Source: JBBRZF01 sp038236965 (GTDB taxonomy: Bacteria > Acidobacteriota > Terriglobia > Terriglobales > Acidobacteriaceae). Taken from it: 64,000 nt of DNA. The notes under the pieces were generated by a model that saw only the letters and a program-made list of their open reading frames with translations, had not been told where the DNA came from and did not search any database. Below are positions 8,489 to 17,219 of the stretch, piece by piece. The stretch covers positions 11,637-75,636 of the forward strand of contig JBBRZF010000001.1 in assembly GCA_038236965.1 (NCBI GenBank), given 5' to 3'. Numbering within the stretch: the first letter of the stretch is position 1; the number at the start of each line of letters is the position of its first letter. Position numbers and translations under genes: made by a program.

Positions 8489-9703
8489 ATGTCAAAAGCG
8501 ACCAAAGCGTTCCTGCTCGTATTCTCGTTGGCGGTGGTGTTGTTCACCGTAGCCGGCGGACTGGGTGTAAAAGCCTCCACTAATGATGGCGCATATCGCC
8601 AACTTGGCGTGTTCAGCGAAGTACTCTCGCGCATACGCACGGATTACGTCGAGGAGCCCAATCTTCCGCACGTCACCGACGGCGCACTGCACGGTCTGCT
8701 GGAATCGCTCGACGCCAACTCCAGCTACCTGAGCCCTTTGGAATACAAGCAGTACAAGCAGATGAAGGCGGAGAGCAAAGCCAACATCGGCGCGGCCATC
8801 TCCAAGCGCTTTGGATACGGCGCCATCATCGCCGTGGTTCCCGGCGGGCCTGCGGATAAAGCGGGCATCGAGAACAGCGACATCATTGAAGCCATCGAAG
8901 GCAAGAGCACGCGCGAAATGTCGTTGGCAGAGATCAACGGCGTTTTGAGCGGCACCCCGGGTTCGGTCATCAATGTTTCGGTAGTGCGTCCGCGTAAAGC
9001 CATGCCGCAGAAGATCGCCATCACGCGCGACGTCGTTAAAGACCCGCCGCTTACCAGCAAAATGATGGAAGACGGCATCGGCTACATACGCGTTGACGGC
9101 TTTGACAAAGGCCGCGCGCAGGAAATCGCCGGACGCGTGCGGGACCTGCAGAAGCAGGGCGCGAAGAAACTCGTGCTCGACCTGCGCAACTCCGGCTTCG
9201 GCGAGATCAGCGAAGGCATCGCCACGGCGAACCTGTTCCTGAATCACGGCACCATCTCTTACGTGCAAGGTCAACGCTACCCCAAGGAGACCTACACGGC
9301 GGACCCGGCCAAGGCCATCACCAACATTCCCATGGTAGTGCTGGTGAATCGCAGCACGGCAGGCCCGGCGGAGATCGTAGCTTCTTCTATCCTGGAGAAT
9401 GCGCGCGGGGACGTGGTGGGCGACAAGACGTTCGGCGTCGGCTCCATCCAGAAAGTCATTGAGATGCCGGATGGCTCCGCGCTTATCCTCTCGGTGGCGA
9501 AGTACTACACGCCCGGCGGGAAAGCCATACAGGACACGGCCATCACGCCCAACATTCTTGTAGCGGACGTAGCCGACGACTTCATCGCTCCCGATGACGA
9601 AACCGACGGCGCTGCTCCCGAAGCTCCGAAGAAGACCAATCAGGTCGATGAGCAGCTTCGCAGGGCAGTGGAAGTACTGAAGAATAGAGACCAGAAGGCG
9701 TAA
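8489..9703 (+). CDS. S41-family (CtpA-like) carboxy-terminal peptidase homologue, predicted inactive
   Basis: 404 residues with an N-terminal membrane anchor or signal (about 7-27), a PDZ domain (about 98-170, GAIIAVVPGGPADKAGI) and the S41 tail-specific protease fold. Active members use a Ser-Lys pair 25 residues apart, in (S)AxASE and GKGxxQ motifs. Here the equivalents read TAGPAE and GVGSIQ: the nucleophile position is Gly292 and the general base is Val317, while Gln321 and the fold motifs remain. The codons are unambiguous (GGC at 9362, GTC at 9437). It is therefore likely a pseudoprotease that binds rather than cuts envelope proteins. A strong terminator follows, so the gene is monocistronic. 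Confidence 0.9.
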   Translation: MSKATKAFLLVFSLAVVLFTVAGGLGVKASTNDGAYRQLGVFSEVLSRIRTDYVEEPNLPHVTDGALHGLLESLDANSSYLSPLEYKQYKQMKAESKANIGAAISKRFGYGAIIAVVPGGPADKAGIENSDIIEAIEGKSTREMSLAEINGVLSGTPGSVINVSVVRPRKAMPQKIAITRDVVKDPPLTSKMMEDGIGYIRVDGFDKGRAQEIAGRVRDLQKQGAKKLVLDLRNSGFGEISEGIATANLFLNHGTISYVQGQRYPKETYTADPAKAITNIPMVVLVNRSTAGPAEIVASSILENARGDVVGDKTFGVGSIQKVIEMPDGSALILSVAKYYTPGGKAIQDTAITPNILVADVADDFIAPDDETDGAAPEAPKKTNQVDEQLRRAVEVLKNRDQKA

Positions 9704-9719
9704 GCGTTTTCTAAGTGGC

Positions 9720-9752
9720 AAAATGGCGGACCGAAAAGGTTCGCCATTTTTA
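9720..9752 (+). terminator. Rho-independent terminator after S41 gene
   Basis: Stem AAAATGGCG / CGCCATTTT extended by ACC/GGT through one mismatch or wobble pair, loop GAAAA, followed by T-run. It lies 17 bp after the stop of the S41 gene. Confidence 0.9.
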
Positions 9753-9835
9753 TGTCCGACAACTTGGAGACCGAGAGAATCGATCCGCAAGAATCGGATT
9801 GCTGGTCGTAAGATGGTGGCCTGGAGGAACACGAA

Positions 9836-10504
9836 TTGGATCGAGACGAACGTACTCCGCCTTACGTCCGCTACTTAGCTCGTCTGGTTCGGCGGTTCCC
9901 AAACTATGATTTCTCCTTCATAAAACCGCTACGACAAAAAGCGGTTGATGCGCTTCAACTCCAACAGGGGAACCGCGCGCTTGATGTGGGCTGCGGACCC
10001 GGTGGGACATTTCCATATCTTGCCAATGCAGTGGGGCCGTCTGGTCAAGTAGTGGGAGTAGAAAACAGTCCCGAAGTCACGATTAATGCTAGAAGAAGAG
10101 TTGCGGCTAATCACTGGAGTAATGTTCAAGTGATCGAAGGGGATGCCCGCACAGTCGGGCTGAACGGTACGTTCGACGGCCTTGTGATGTTCGCAGCACC
10201 CGATGTTTATGCTTCTCCAGAGGCAGTCGCGAATTTGCTCCCATACTTGAAAAGCAATGCTCGAGTCGTTTTGTTCGGAGCCAAACTGTCCCGCAATCGC
10301 TCGTCAACATTACTCAATCTGCTATTTCGGTCGCTGATGAAGCTTTCATTCTCCTCCACACCTAAGTTGAATCACGAACCCTGGTGTGTACTTAGGGACC
10401 ACGGCGCTATGCTCGAAGTAAAGGAATACTTCTGTGGGTGTATGTTCCTGGCTTGGGGAAAAATAAACGTCAAGACAGACTCCGTTGCGCCGTTACCTTC
10501 GTGA
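9836..10504 (+). CDS. Class I SAM-dependent methyltransferase
   Basis: 222 residues. Motif I is D50-VGCGPGG (50-57), followed by the acidic post-I loop VGVENSP and VIEGDA (99-104), the standard S-adenosylmethionine pocket of a Rossmann methyltransferase. The start is a TTG at 9836 supported by an excellent ribosome site, GGAGG 8 bp upstream at 9823-9827; no ATG in frame is nearby. Codon use looks less GC-biased than the neighbours (many AAT, TTT, CTT codons), which hints at transfer. It stands alone between a terminator and the PBP gene. The substrate is unknown. Confidence 0.8.
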   Translation: MDRDERTPPYVRYLARLVRRFPNYDFSFIKPLRQKAVDALQLQQGNRALDVGCGPGGTFPYLANAVGPSGQVVGVENSPEVTINARRRVAANHWSNVQVIEGDARTVGLNGTFDGLVMFAAPDVYASPEAVANLLPYLKSNARVVLFGAKLSRNRSSTLLNLLFRSLMKLSFSSTPKLNHEPWCVLRDHGAMLEVKEYFCGCMFLAWGKINVKTDSVAPLPS

Positions 10505-10580
10505 CCCTGCGCGGCTCAATGTTTCGCCCTAAAATTCAGTCCTCTCCGTGCTATTCTGAGCCCGTTCTTCTCTGTTAAAC

Positions 10581-12869
10581 ATGACTCCGTTGGACACAGG
10601 ACTCCCGCCGCTCGACACGGGCGGCCGGAAGGTGGATTCCACCTCGGCAGCAAAGCGAGTGGGTGCGCGCAAAGCAAGAGTCGTCGCGCGGTTGGTGTTT
10701 GCCGCCTTCGTGCTCGCCTCCGCCGTGATCGGCGCGCTTTGCGGATTCCTCTTCGTTTACTCCACGGACCTTCCGCAGATCAATGAACTTGAGCAGTACC
10801 GTCCCAGCGCCATCACCGAACTTTACGATTACAAGGGACGCGTCATCGGTTCGTTCGCGCTGCAGCGCCGCGTCATCGCTTCGTACGATGATTATCCCAA
10901 GGTCTTGCGCGACGCCATCCTGTCTATCGAAGACAAGGATTTCGATAAGCATTGGGGCATCAATCTGTGGCGCATCGTGGGCGCCGCCTACCGCGACATC
11001 ACCAGCGGAAGCCGCGCGCAGGGCGCGTCTACGCTGACCATGCAGCTATCGCGCAATCTCTTCCTGACGCCCGACCGCAAGTTCGGACGCAAGATACAGG
11101 AAGTGATGCTGGCCATACAGATCGAACGCCGCTTCACCAAGCAGCAGATATTCACGCTCTACGCCAACCAGATTTTTCTTGGACACGGAGCTTACGGCTT
11201 CGAGGCGGGCTCGGAGTTCTATTTCAATAAAAAGGCAAAAGACCTCACGCTGGAAGAAGCAGCGCTGCTCGCCGGATTGCCCAAGGCGCCGAATTCCTAT
11301 TCGCCTATCCTCAATCCTGAGCGAGCGCTGCGTCGCCGCAATCTCATCATCAACGCCATGATGGAGGACGGCAAAGTCACGGTCGAAGAGGCCCAGCGCG
11401 CCAAGGCTGCGCCGTTGAAACTGAATGTCCAGGGCTCGCCGAATTCTCTCGCGCCCTACTTCGCCGAAGAGATTCGCCGCTACCTGGAAAAGAAGTACGG
11501 CACCGACCAGGTCCACGAAGGCGGACTGCGTGTCTATACCTCGCTCGATATGGACCTGCAACGCACGGCGACACAGGCGTTGCTCGACGGACTGGCCGCC
11601 TACGAGCGTCGCCACGGATGGAAGGGCAGTCTGAACAACGTGCTCGCCGCAGGCAACGAACTCGACAAATATGACCACGGCGATTGGCACGAGAACATCG
11701 TTGCCGGAAATTACATACACGCCCTCGTCACCGACGTAACGCCTGCATCGGCCACCATAAAGATGGGACGCGTGCAGGCGGTGATCTCTTCCGCTGACAT
11801 GGCGTGGACCAGGAGCAAGACTCCGGCAGACATCCTCGCGGTCGGCGACATCGCTTATGTAAAAGTTCTGAGCGTGAACGGCGACAATGCAAGGGTAAGT
11901 CTGGAGCAGGATTCCGGCGCACAAGGCGCGCTGCTCGCGCTCGATAACTCCACCGGAGAAGTTCGCGCCATGATTGGCGGACGCGACTACGAGGAATCGA
12001 AGTTCAACCGCGCAACACAGGCCTTGCGACAAACAGGTTCGTCGTTCAAGCCTTACGTTTACACCACTGCGGTGGAAGACGGCGCGGAGCCTGATGACAT
12101 CATCCTCGACGCGCCCACAACGTTTGCGACCGCCAGCGGGCCTTACTCTCCGCATAATTACGATGGAAAGTTTGAAGGGAACATCACGCTTCGTCACGCC
12201 CTCGCCGAGTCGCGCAACATTCCCGCGCTGAAACTGGCGCAGCGCGTCACCATCAAAGCCATCATCGACATGGTGCATCGCTTCGGCATCACCTCGGAAA
12301 TCCCCGCGTATCTGCCGGTCGCGCTCGGCTCCGCCGAGGTCACCTTGATTGAACAGACAGCCGCGTACAGCACCTTCCCGAATGACGGCGTACGTGTTTC
12401 TCCGCATTACATTCGCAAGGTGGTCGATTACGATGGCCACGTGCTGGAAGAAAATTTTCCCGAAGTCCGTGATGTGATCAACGCACGCACGGCGCGCATC
12501 ATGACCTCGCTTTTGCGCGAAGTGGTGCTGCACGGAACCGGATTCACGGCCTCGAAACTCAATCATCCGCTGGGCGGAAAGACGGGAACGACCAACGATT
12601 TCACCGATGCGTGGTTCGTCGGATTCTCGCCGTCTGTTTCTTGTGGTGTATGGGTCGGCTTCGACGAAAAGAAAACGCTTGGCAATAAAGAGACCGGCGC
12701 GCAGGCGGCGCTGCCCATCTGGATAGAATTCATGAAGGCCGCCATCGCCGACAAACCGGACGAACAGTTTCCGGAGCTCTCGCCGGAAGACTTAAAGAAT
12801 GCCGCGGCCAAACCAAAAGTAAAGCTGGACACTACGATTTCAAAACCCGCCGACACGGAGGCGCACTGA
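10581..12869 (+). CDS. Class A penicillin-binding protein (PBP1A type)
   Basis: 762 residues: a bifunctional peptidoglycan synthase, anchored in the inner membrane by a helix at about 36-60 with the enzyme domains in the periplasm. The glycosyltransferase 51 domain has the catalytic EDKDFDKHWG (117-126) and QGASTLTMQLSRN (148-160). The transpeptidase domain has SSFK with nucleophile S487 and K490, SRN at 544-546 and KTGTT at 667-671, so both activities should be intact. The first 30 residues contain a duplicated PPLDTG-like motif. Its stop codon overlaps the start of the PASTA protein (TGATG), so they are translated together and probably cooperate. Confidence 0.95.
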   Translation: MTPLDTGLPPLDTGGRKVDSTSAAKRVGARKARVVARLVFAAFVLASAVIGALCGFLFVYSTDLPQINELEQYRPSAITELYDYKGRVIGSFALQRRVIASYDDYPKVLRDAILSIEDKDFDKHWGINLWRIVGAAYRDITSGSRAQGASTLTMQLSRNLFLTPDRKFGRKIQEVMLAIQIERRFTKQQIFTLYANQIFLGHGAYGFEAGSEFYFNKKAKDLTLEEAALLAGLPKAPNSYSPILNPERALRRRNLIINAMMEDGKVTVEEAQRAKAAPLKLNVQGSPNSLAPYFAEEIRRYLEKKYGTDQVHEGGLRVYTSLDMDLQRTATQALLDGLAAYERRHGWKGSLNNVLAAGNELDKYDHGDWHENIVAGNYIHALVTDVTPASATIKMGRVQAVISSADMAWTRSKTPADILAVGDIAYVKVLSVNGDNARVSLEQDSGAQGALLALDNSTGEVRAMIGGRDYEESKFNRATQALRQTGSSFKPYVYTTAVEDGAEPDDIILDAPTTFATASGPYSPHNYDGKFEGNITLRHALAESRNIPALKLAQRVTIKAIIDMVHRFGITSEIPAYLPVALGSAEVTLIEQTAAYSTFPNDGVRVSPHYIRKVVDYDGHVLEENFPEVRDVINARTARIMTSLLREVVLHGTGFTASKLNHPLGGKTGTTNDFTDAWFVGFSPSVSCGVWVGFDEKKTLGNKETGAQAALPIWIEFMKAAIADKPDEQFPELSPEDLKNAAAKPKVKLDTTISKPADTEAH

Positions 12870-13603
12870 TGCGGCGCTTCTTCGGCGTCGTAGTGCGTGT
12901 ATTGATTCTGCTCGTCGTCGGTATGGCCTCGGCGCTCACGTCCATGCGCTTTGCCATCCATGGACGCGAGGTGCAAGTTCCCAAGCTTGTGGGCATGACT
13001 CCCTCGGACGCCGAGCGTGCGGCCAATGCCAATGGCCTTACGCTCTTTCGGGAGAATCGTTTTTACAGCAGCGAGGTTCCGGCAGGGAAGATCATCTCGC
13101 AATTGCCGACGCCTGGGTCTGTCGTGCGCAGCGGCTGGCGCGTGCGGGTCGCCGAAAGTCTTGGGCCGCAGACGATCGTGATTCCAAGCCTCATCGGCCA
13201 GAGTCCTCGCGCTGCGGAGATCAACATACGTCGCCGCGGACTGGAGATGGAAGGCATCGCGACCGTGGTGCTGCCCGGTGCGCCCGCTGACCAGGTGATC
13301 GCGCAGAGTCCTGCGCCGAACGCGAAAGATGTTTCCTCTCCCAAGGTCGGACTGCTCACAACCGCGCCCGAAGGCGAGAAGGCTTACGTCATGCCCGAAC
13401 TGAGCGGGATGACCCTGGGCGCGGCGTCGGTCGCCATCACCGACGTCGGACTGAAACTCGGCAACGTTGCCACGGCAAAAAGCGATCAGGATCCGCTGAT
13501 ACCTGCGCCGCCTCGCACGGAACCTGTCATCGTCCGCCAATCCATCCCCGCAGGTCAAAAGGTCCTCACCGGCGCTACGGTCGCCGTTGACGTGTTGCGT
13601 TGA
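12869..13603 (+). CDS. Membrane-anchored PASTA-domain protein
   Basis: 244 residues: one N-terminal membrane helix (about 6-27) then three PASTA modules beginning near VQVPKLVGMTPSDAE (36), IVIPSLIGQSPRAAE (108) and YVMPELSGMTLGAAS (178). PASTA modules bind muropeptides or beta-lactams and in Firmicutes and Actinobacteria are fused to PBPs or Ser/Thr kinases. Here they stand in a separate periplasmic protein whose start overlaps the PBP1A stop, suggesting it is a detached regulatory subunit of that synthase. No kinase or catalytic domain is present. Confidence 0.9.
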   Translation: MRRFFGVVVRVLILLVVGMASALTSMRFAIHGREVQVPKLVGMTPSDAERAANANGLTLFRENRFYSSEVPAGKIISQLPTPGSVVRSGWRVRVAESLGPQTIVIPSLIGQSPRAAEINIRRRGLEMEGIATVVLPGAPADQVIAQSPAPNAKDVSSPKVGLLTTAPEGEKAYVMPELSGMTLGAASVAITDVGLKLGNVATAKSDQDPLIPAPPRTEPVIVRQSIPAGQKVLTGATVAVDVLR

Positions 13604-13683
13604 TGCCGGTCTGAGTTCGCGACTCACTACTCGCGACTCACTACTTACTACTCACTGCATGCGACTGCCAGTACACTACCTGC
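13604..13683. repeat. Short direct repeats of GCGACTCACTACT
   Basis: The 13-bp phrase GCGACTCACTACT occurs at about 13618 and 13632 and decays into TACTACTCACTGC. It resembles the other short-period intergenic repeats of the window. Confidence 0.6.
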
Positions 13684-14409
13684 ATGCGCTTTGTAGCCAT
13701 TATCCCTGCACGCATCGCCTCCACGCGTTTGCCACGCAAGCCCTTGCATCTCATCGATGGCAAGCCGATGATCCAGCGCGTCTATGAAGCGGCGATTGCC
13801 GCGCCCATGTTGAAAGACGTCATCATCGCCACCGACAGCGAAGAGATCATGGCGCTGGCGAAGAAGATGCATTGGAATGCGCGCATGACCTCGCATGACC
13901 ACCGCAGCGGGACGGACCGCGTCCATGAGGTCGCGCAGTCGATCGACGCCGATGTCTATCTCAACATACAGGGCGACGAACCGCTGACACGTCCCGAACA
14001 TATTTCAGTTTTGCTGGATCTGATGGTTCGTCCCGGAGTAGCAGTCGGAACTTTGAAGACCATCTGCCCGCCAGAAGACGCTGCCAATCCCAATGCGGTG
14101 AAGGTGGTTGCCGACGTCACCGGACGCGCGCTGTATTTCTCGCGCTCCACCATCCCCTTCGATCGCGACAGCACGGGGAAGTCGCGCTACTTCAAGCATC
14201 TCGGTTTTTATGCCTATCGCAAGGCTGCGCTGGAGACGTTCGTGCGCTTGAAGGAATCGTCACTCGAGGTAAGCGAGCGGCTGGAACAACTTCGCTTTTT
14301 AGAGAATGGAATCGACATCTACGTCGCAGAGACTCCGTTCGACACCATTGGCGTGGACACTGAAGCCGACGTCCAACGTGTAGAAGAGATTCTGAGGTCT
14401 CGCGGATAA
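13684..14409 (+). CDS. kdsB: 3-deoxy-manno-octulosonate cytidylyltransferase
   Basis: 241 residues, the usual length. KdsB joins CTP to Kdo to give CMP-Kdo, the activated sugar for the inner core of lipopolysaccharide, in the cytoplasm. The nucleotidyltransferase signature IPARIASTRLPRKPL lies at 7-21, with the CTP/Mg motif TDRVHEV and NIQGDEP (about 94-100) and the C-terminal GVDTEADVQRVE. It shows that the organism builds Kdo-containing LPS. It follows the PBP/PASTA pair after an 80-bp repeat-containing gap and converges on the M48 gene 18 bp away. Confidence 0.97.
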   Translation: MRFVAIIPARIASTRLPRKPLHLIDGKPMIQRVYEAAIAAPMLKDVIIATDSEEIMALAKKMHWNARMTSHDHRSGTDRVHEVAQSIDADVYLNIQGDEPLTRPEHISVLLDLMVRPGVAVGTLKTICPPEDAANPNAVKVVADVTGRALYFSRSTIPFDRDSTGKSRYFKHLGFYAYRKAALETFVRLKESSLEVSERLEQLRFLENGIDIYVAETPFDTIGVDTEADVQRVEEILRSRG

Positions 14410-14427
14410 AAGTTTTGGCGCGGGAAT

Positions 14428-15597
14428 CTATTTCTTCTTTGCCCACCGCTTCGCGGCTGCGATTCGCTTGGCGATCGCCGGGTGCGAGTGGAAAAGGATC
14501 TCCACCAGGCGCGAAGGATTCCGCTCCGATAGATTCTGCTCCGCAAGTTTGTTCATGGCGGAAACAAAAGGCGCGATGGACGCGATCGATTTCCACGCGT
14601 AACGGTCTGCCTCGCGTTCGTTGTAACGCGAATAGGCGTTCATCACCGGAACCAGCAGCAGAGATATCACGGTGGTGGTGAGGATGATAAGCGGGAGATT
14701 CGCGAAATCGCGATCACCCTGGAACCAGCCTCGCTCCAGTTCTGCCCAACGCAGCACCGACTTCACCGCCCAGAATCCGGCGAAAGTGATCACCGCCTGC
14801 ACGGCGATGCTCTTCAAGATGTGCTTGTGAACGTGGTGTCCGAGTTCGTGCGCCAGCACGGCTTCAATCTCGTCTTCCGAATAGTTCTGCAACAGCGTGT
14901 CGGCCAAAATAATGCGGCGCGTGTTGCCTAATCCGGTCAGGGCGGCGTTCGCCTTTTTCGATTTCTCTGACAGGCGCCATTCGTAGACTCCGCGGACGGT
15001 CGTTCCCGCGCGTTTGCTTAATTCGGTCAGTCGAGTGCGCAGCGAGTCGTCTTCCAGCGGCCGGAATTTGTAGAAGATGGGGAACAGCACCACCGGCGCT
15101 ATCTGCGCGAAGAAGACCATCAGCACCAGGAAGGTGACCCACGCGACCAGCCACCATGCTTGCGGAGCGATAAGTATGAGCGCGTACAGCACTTCGGCCA
15201 GCAAGGTCGACAGGACCAATCCGACCAGGAACCCTTTGATCTGGTCGAGGAGCCATCCGCGCAATTTCTGATTGCTCAGGTGGTATTCGTGCTCCAGGCG
15301 AAAGCTGTAGTAATCAAGTCCGATGCCGAGCACCTTGCCGATGATCAGCAGCAGGATGATGTAGAGGAAGAGTCCGAGTTCGTATTGGTCTTTCGCCAGA
15401 ACCACCAGCGAGAGGTGCGCCAGTTTCTTCGTCCACCCGGTCGCCAGCAATACCACGAGCATGGCGAGTCCGAGCACCGCGTCGAGGATGCCAAGCTGCC
15501 GATGGATGCGGTTATAGCGTTGTGCTTGCGGCGAGTCGTCCGCCACGGTGGCGAACAACAATTTTGCCGCTCGCATGGGGGAGGATGCGAATCGCAT
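14428..15597 (-). CDS. M48-family (Ste24/CAAX protease 1-like) membrane zinc metallopeptidase
   Basis: 389 residues with several membrane helices (about 35-60, 75-100, 120-150, 160-190 and a pair near 265-320). The zinc site is HELGH at 250-254 and the third ligand is probably in NEREADRYAW near 330. The order of helices around the catalytic motif matches the Ste24/HtpX clan, in which the active site faces a membrane chamber. In bacteria the substrates are unknown; quality control of membrane proteins is a reasonable guess. It is the last gene on this strand after the mannose genes but is separated from them by 121 bp. Confidence 0.9.
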   Translation of the reverse strand: MRFASSPMRAAKLLFATVADDSPQAQRYNRIHRQLGILDAVLGLAMLVVLLATGWTKKLAHLSLVVLAKDQYELGLFLYIILLLIIGKVLGIGLDYYSFRLEHEYHLSNQKLRGWLLDQIKGFLVGLVLSTLLAEVLYALILIAPQAWWLVAWVTFLVLMVFFAQIAPVVLFPIFYKFRPLEDDSLRTRLTELSKRAGTTVRGVYEWRLSEKSKKANAALTGLGNTRRIILADTLLQNYSEDEIEAVLAHELGHHVHKHILKSIAVQAVITFAGFWAVKSVLRWAELERGWFQGDRDFANLPLIILTTTVISLLLVPVMNAYSRYNEREADRYAWKSIASIAPFVSAMNKLAEQNLSERNPSRLVEILFHSHPAIAKRIAAAKRWAKKK

Positions 15598-15718
15598 TTA
15601 GTCTCACAAAAAGTTGGAGTGTCTAAACAAAATCATATCGGAAACCGGGAAGCAGCGGAAAACAAAACGGGCAAACACAAGGCTACCCGTTCGATCCGTA
15701 CCTTCGTGATCTGCAAGC

Positions 15719-17164
15719 TTAGTGACTCAGTGCCGCCTCCTTTTCGTAAACGAAGGCGACCGCCGCCTTCAGCACTTCCTGCACGACCTCCGGCGATGGA
15801 GCTTCGCAGTAGATGCGCATCAGCGGTTCGGTCCCGGAAGCCCGCAGGAGGACCCAGGTTTCGGCGTCCTTGCCGTTGTTGTTGGGCACGTCGAGGAAGC
15901 ACTTGATGCCGTCGAGGTTGCCCGAGCTGATGATGTTGTACTGGCCGATCTTCTTCGGACCCGCAGCAGCGCGACGCAGCGCATCCTGCTTGACCTCTTC
16001 CGGAATCGTCAGGTCGCGACGTCCGTAGTGGTGCTGGCCGAACTCATCCTGCAGTTGGTCCACAAGTTGTTTAAGCGTCTTGCCGTAATCGGCCATTGCG
16101 TTGGCGATGAGCAGCGAGTTCAGGATGCCGTCGCGTTCCGGCAGAAAATGGCTTGGCAGTCCGATGCCGCCCGACTCTTCTCCGCCGATCAGCACCTGCT
16201 TGCCGCTCATTACGATGTCGGTCACGTACTTGAAGCCGATGCCGTGCTCGATGAGTTCGCGACCGTGTTTGGCGGCGATGCGGTCCAGCATCTTGGTCGT
16301 GTTGTAGGCGCGGGTGATGGCGCCCGGCCATTTCTTGTAATCCAGTAACCAGCTCAGCAGGATGGCGTAACATTTGTGCGCATCGACAAAACTTCCGTCG
16401 CCGGCCACGGCCCCTACGCGGTCCGCGTCTCCGTCCATCACCAATCCGGCATCGCACTTTTCTGCGACGACGGTATCCTGCAATGCCTGCACGTTGGGAA
16501 TGATGGGTTCTGGATTGATGCCGGGAAACAGCGGATTCACCTCAGCGCGTATCTGTATGTGCTTGATGCCGTGTTCGGCGAAAATACCGGAGAGGATATT
16601 TCTTCCGGAGCCGTACATGCAATCGACGGCAAAGTAGAAATTCGATTTTGCGATCTTGTCGAGATCGGCAAGCTTCACGATGGCAGGGATGTAATCCTTC
16701 TTCAGGTCCACCACTTCGATCTTGCCGCCGGGATTTTTCGGCGCGGCCCCGGCATAGAGCTCCTGCTCGATGATCTTGATCTGCGCAGGCGTCGCCGAAC
16801 CACCGAAGTTTCCTTTGAACTTCACGCCATTCCAACTCCAAGGATTATGGCTGCTGGTGATCATGACGCCGCCGGCGGTGTCGAGCATTTTCGCCGCGTA
16901 GGAGATCGCAGGCGTCGGCAGGTAATCATCAGAAATGCGCACGGAGATGCCCGCGGCTGCCAGTTCTTCCGAGATCGCTTCCGCGAAACGCTTCGAAGCG
17001 AAGCGCGTGTCGAAGCCCACGACCACGCCTTTTTTCGGGTCTTCATGCCTGATGATGTAGGAGGCTATGGCGCGGCCAACCGCGCGCACGCTCTCAAAGG
17101 TGTAGTCGTCGGCGATGATCCCACGCCAGCCGTCCGTGCCAAACTTGATCCTGGTTACATCCAT
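15719..17164 (-). CDS. manB: Phosphomannomutase/phosphoglucomutase family protein
   Basis: 481 residues of the alpha-D-phosphohexomutase family. The phosphoserine loop is TSSHNP (103-108, active serine S105), the metal loop DGDADR (244-249), the sugar loop GGEESGG (327-333) and the phosphate-binding loop RASGTEP (441-447), all intact. In this operon, after ManA and ManC, the expected reaction is mannose-6-phosphate to mannose-1-phosphate, which would complete GDP-mannose synthesis. The sequence alone does not exclude phosphoglucomutase or phosphoglucosamine mutase activity, so the symbol is context-based. Confidence 0.85.
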   Translation of the reverse strand: MDVTRIKFGTDGWRGIIADDYTFESVRAVGRAIASYIIRHEDPKKGVVVGFDTRFASKRFAEAISEELAAAGISVRISDDYLPTPAISYAAKMLDTAGGVMITSSHNPWSWNGVKFKGNFGGSATPAQIKIIEQELYAGAAPKNPGGKIEVVDLKKDYIPAIVKLADLDKIAKSNFYFAVDCMYGSGRNILSGIFAEHGIKHIQIRAEVNPLFPGINPEPIIPNVQALQDTVVAEKCDAGLVMDGDADRVGAVAGDGSFVDAHKCYAILLSWLLDYKKWPGAITRAYNTTKMLDRIAAKHGRELIEHGIGFKYVTDIVMSGKQVLIGGEESGGIGLPSHFLPERDGILNSLLIANAMADYGKTLKQLVDQLQDEFGQHHYGRRDLTIPEEVKQDALRRAAAGPKKIGQYNIISSGNLDGIKCFLDVPNNNGKDAETWVLLRASGTEPLMRIYCEAPSPEVVQEVLKAAVAFVYEKEAALSH

Positions 17165-17219
17165 AAGAATTCGGGTCCATATCCTTGCGGGTTGAAAATG
17201 GCGTACTTTACCGCAACTA

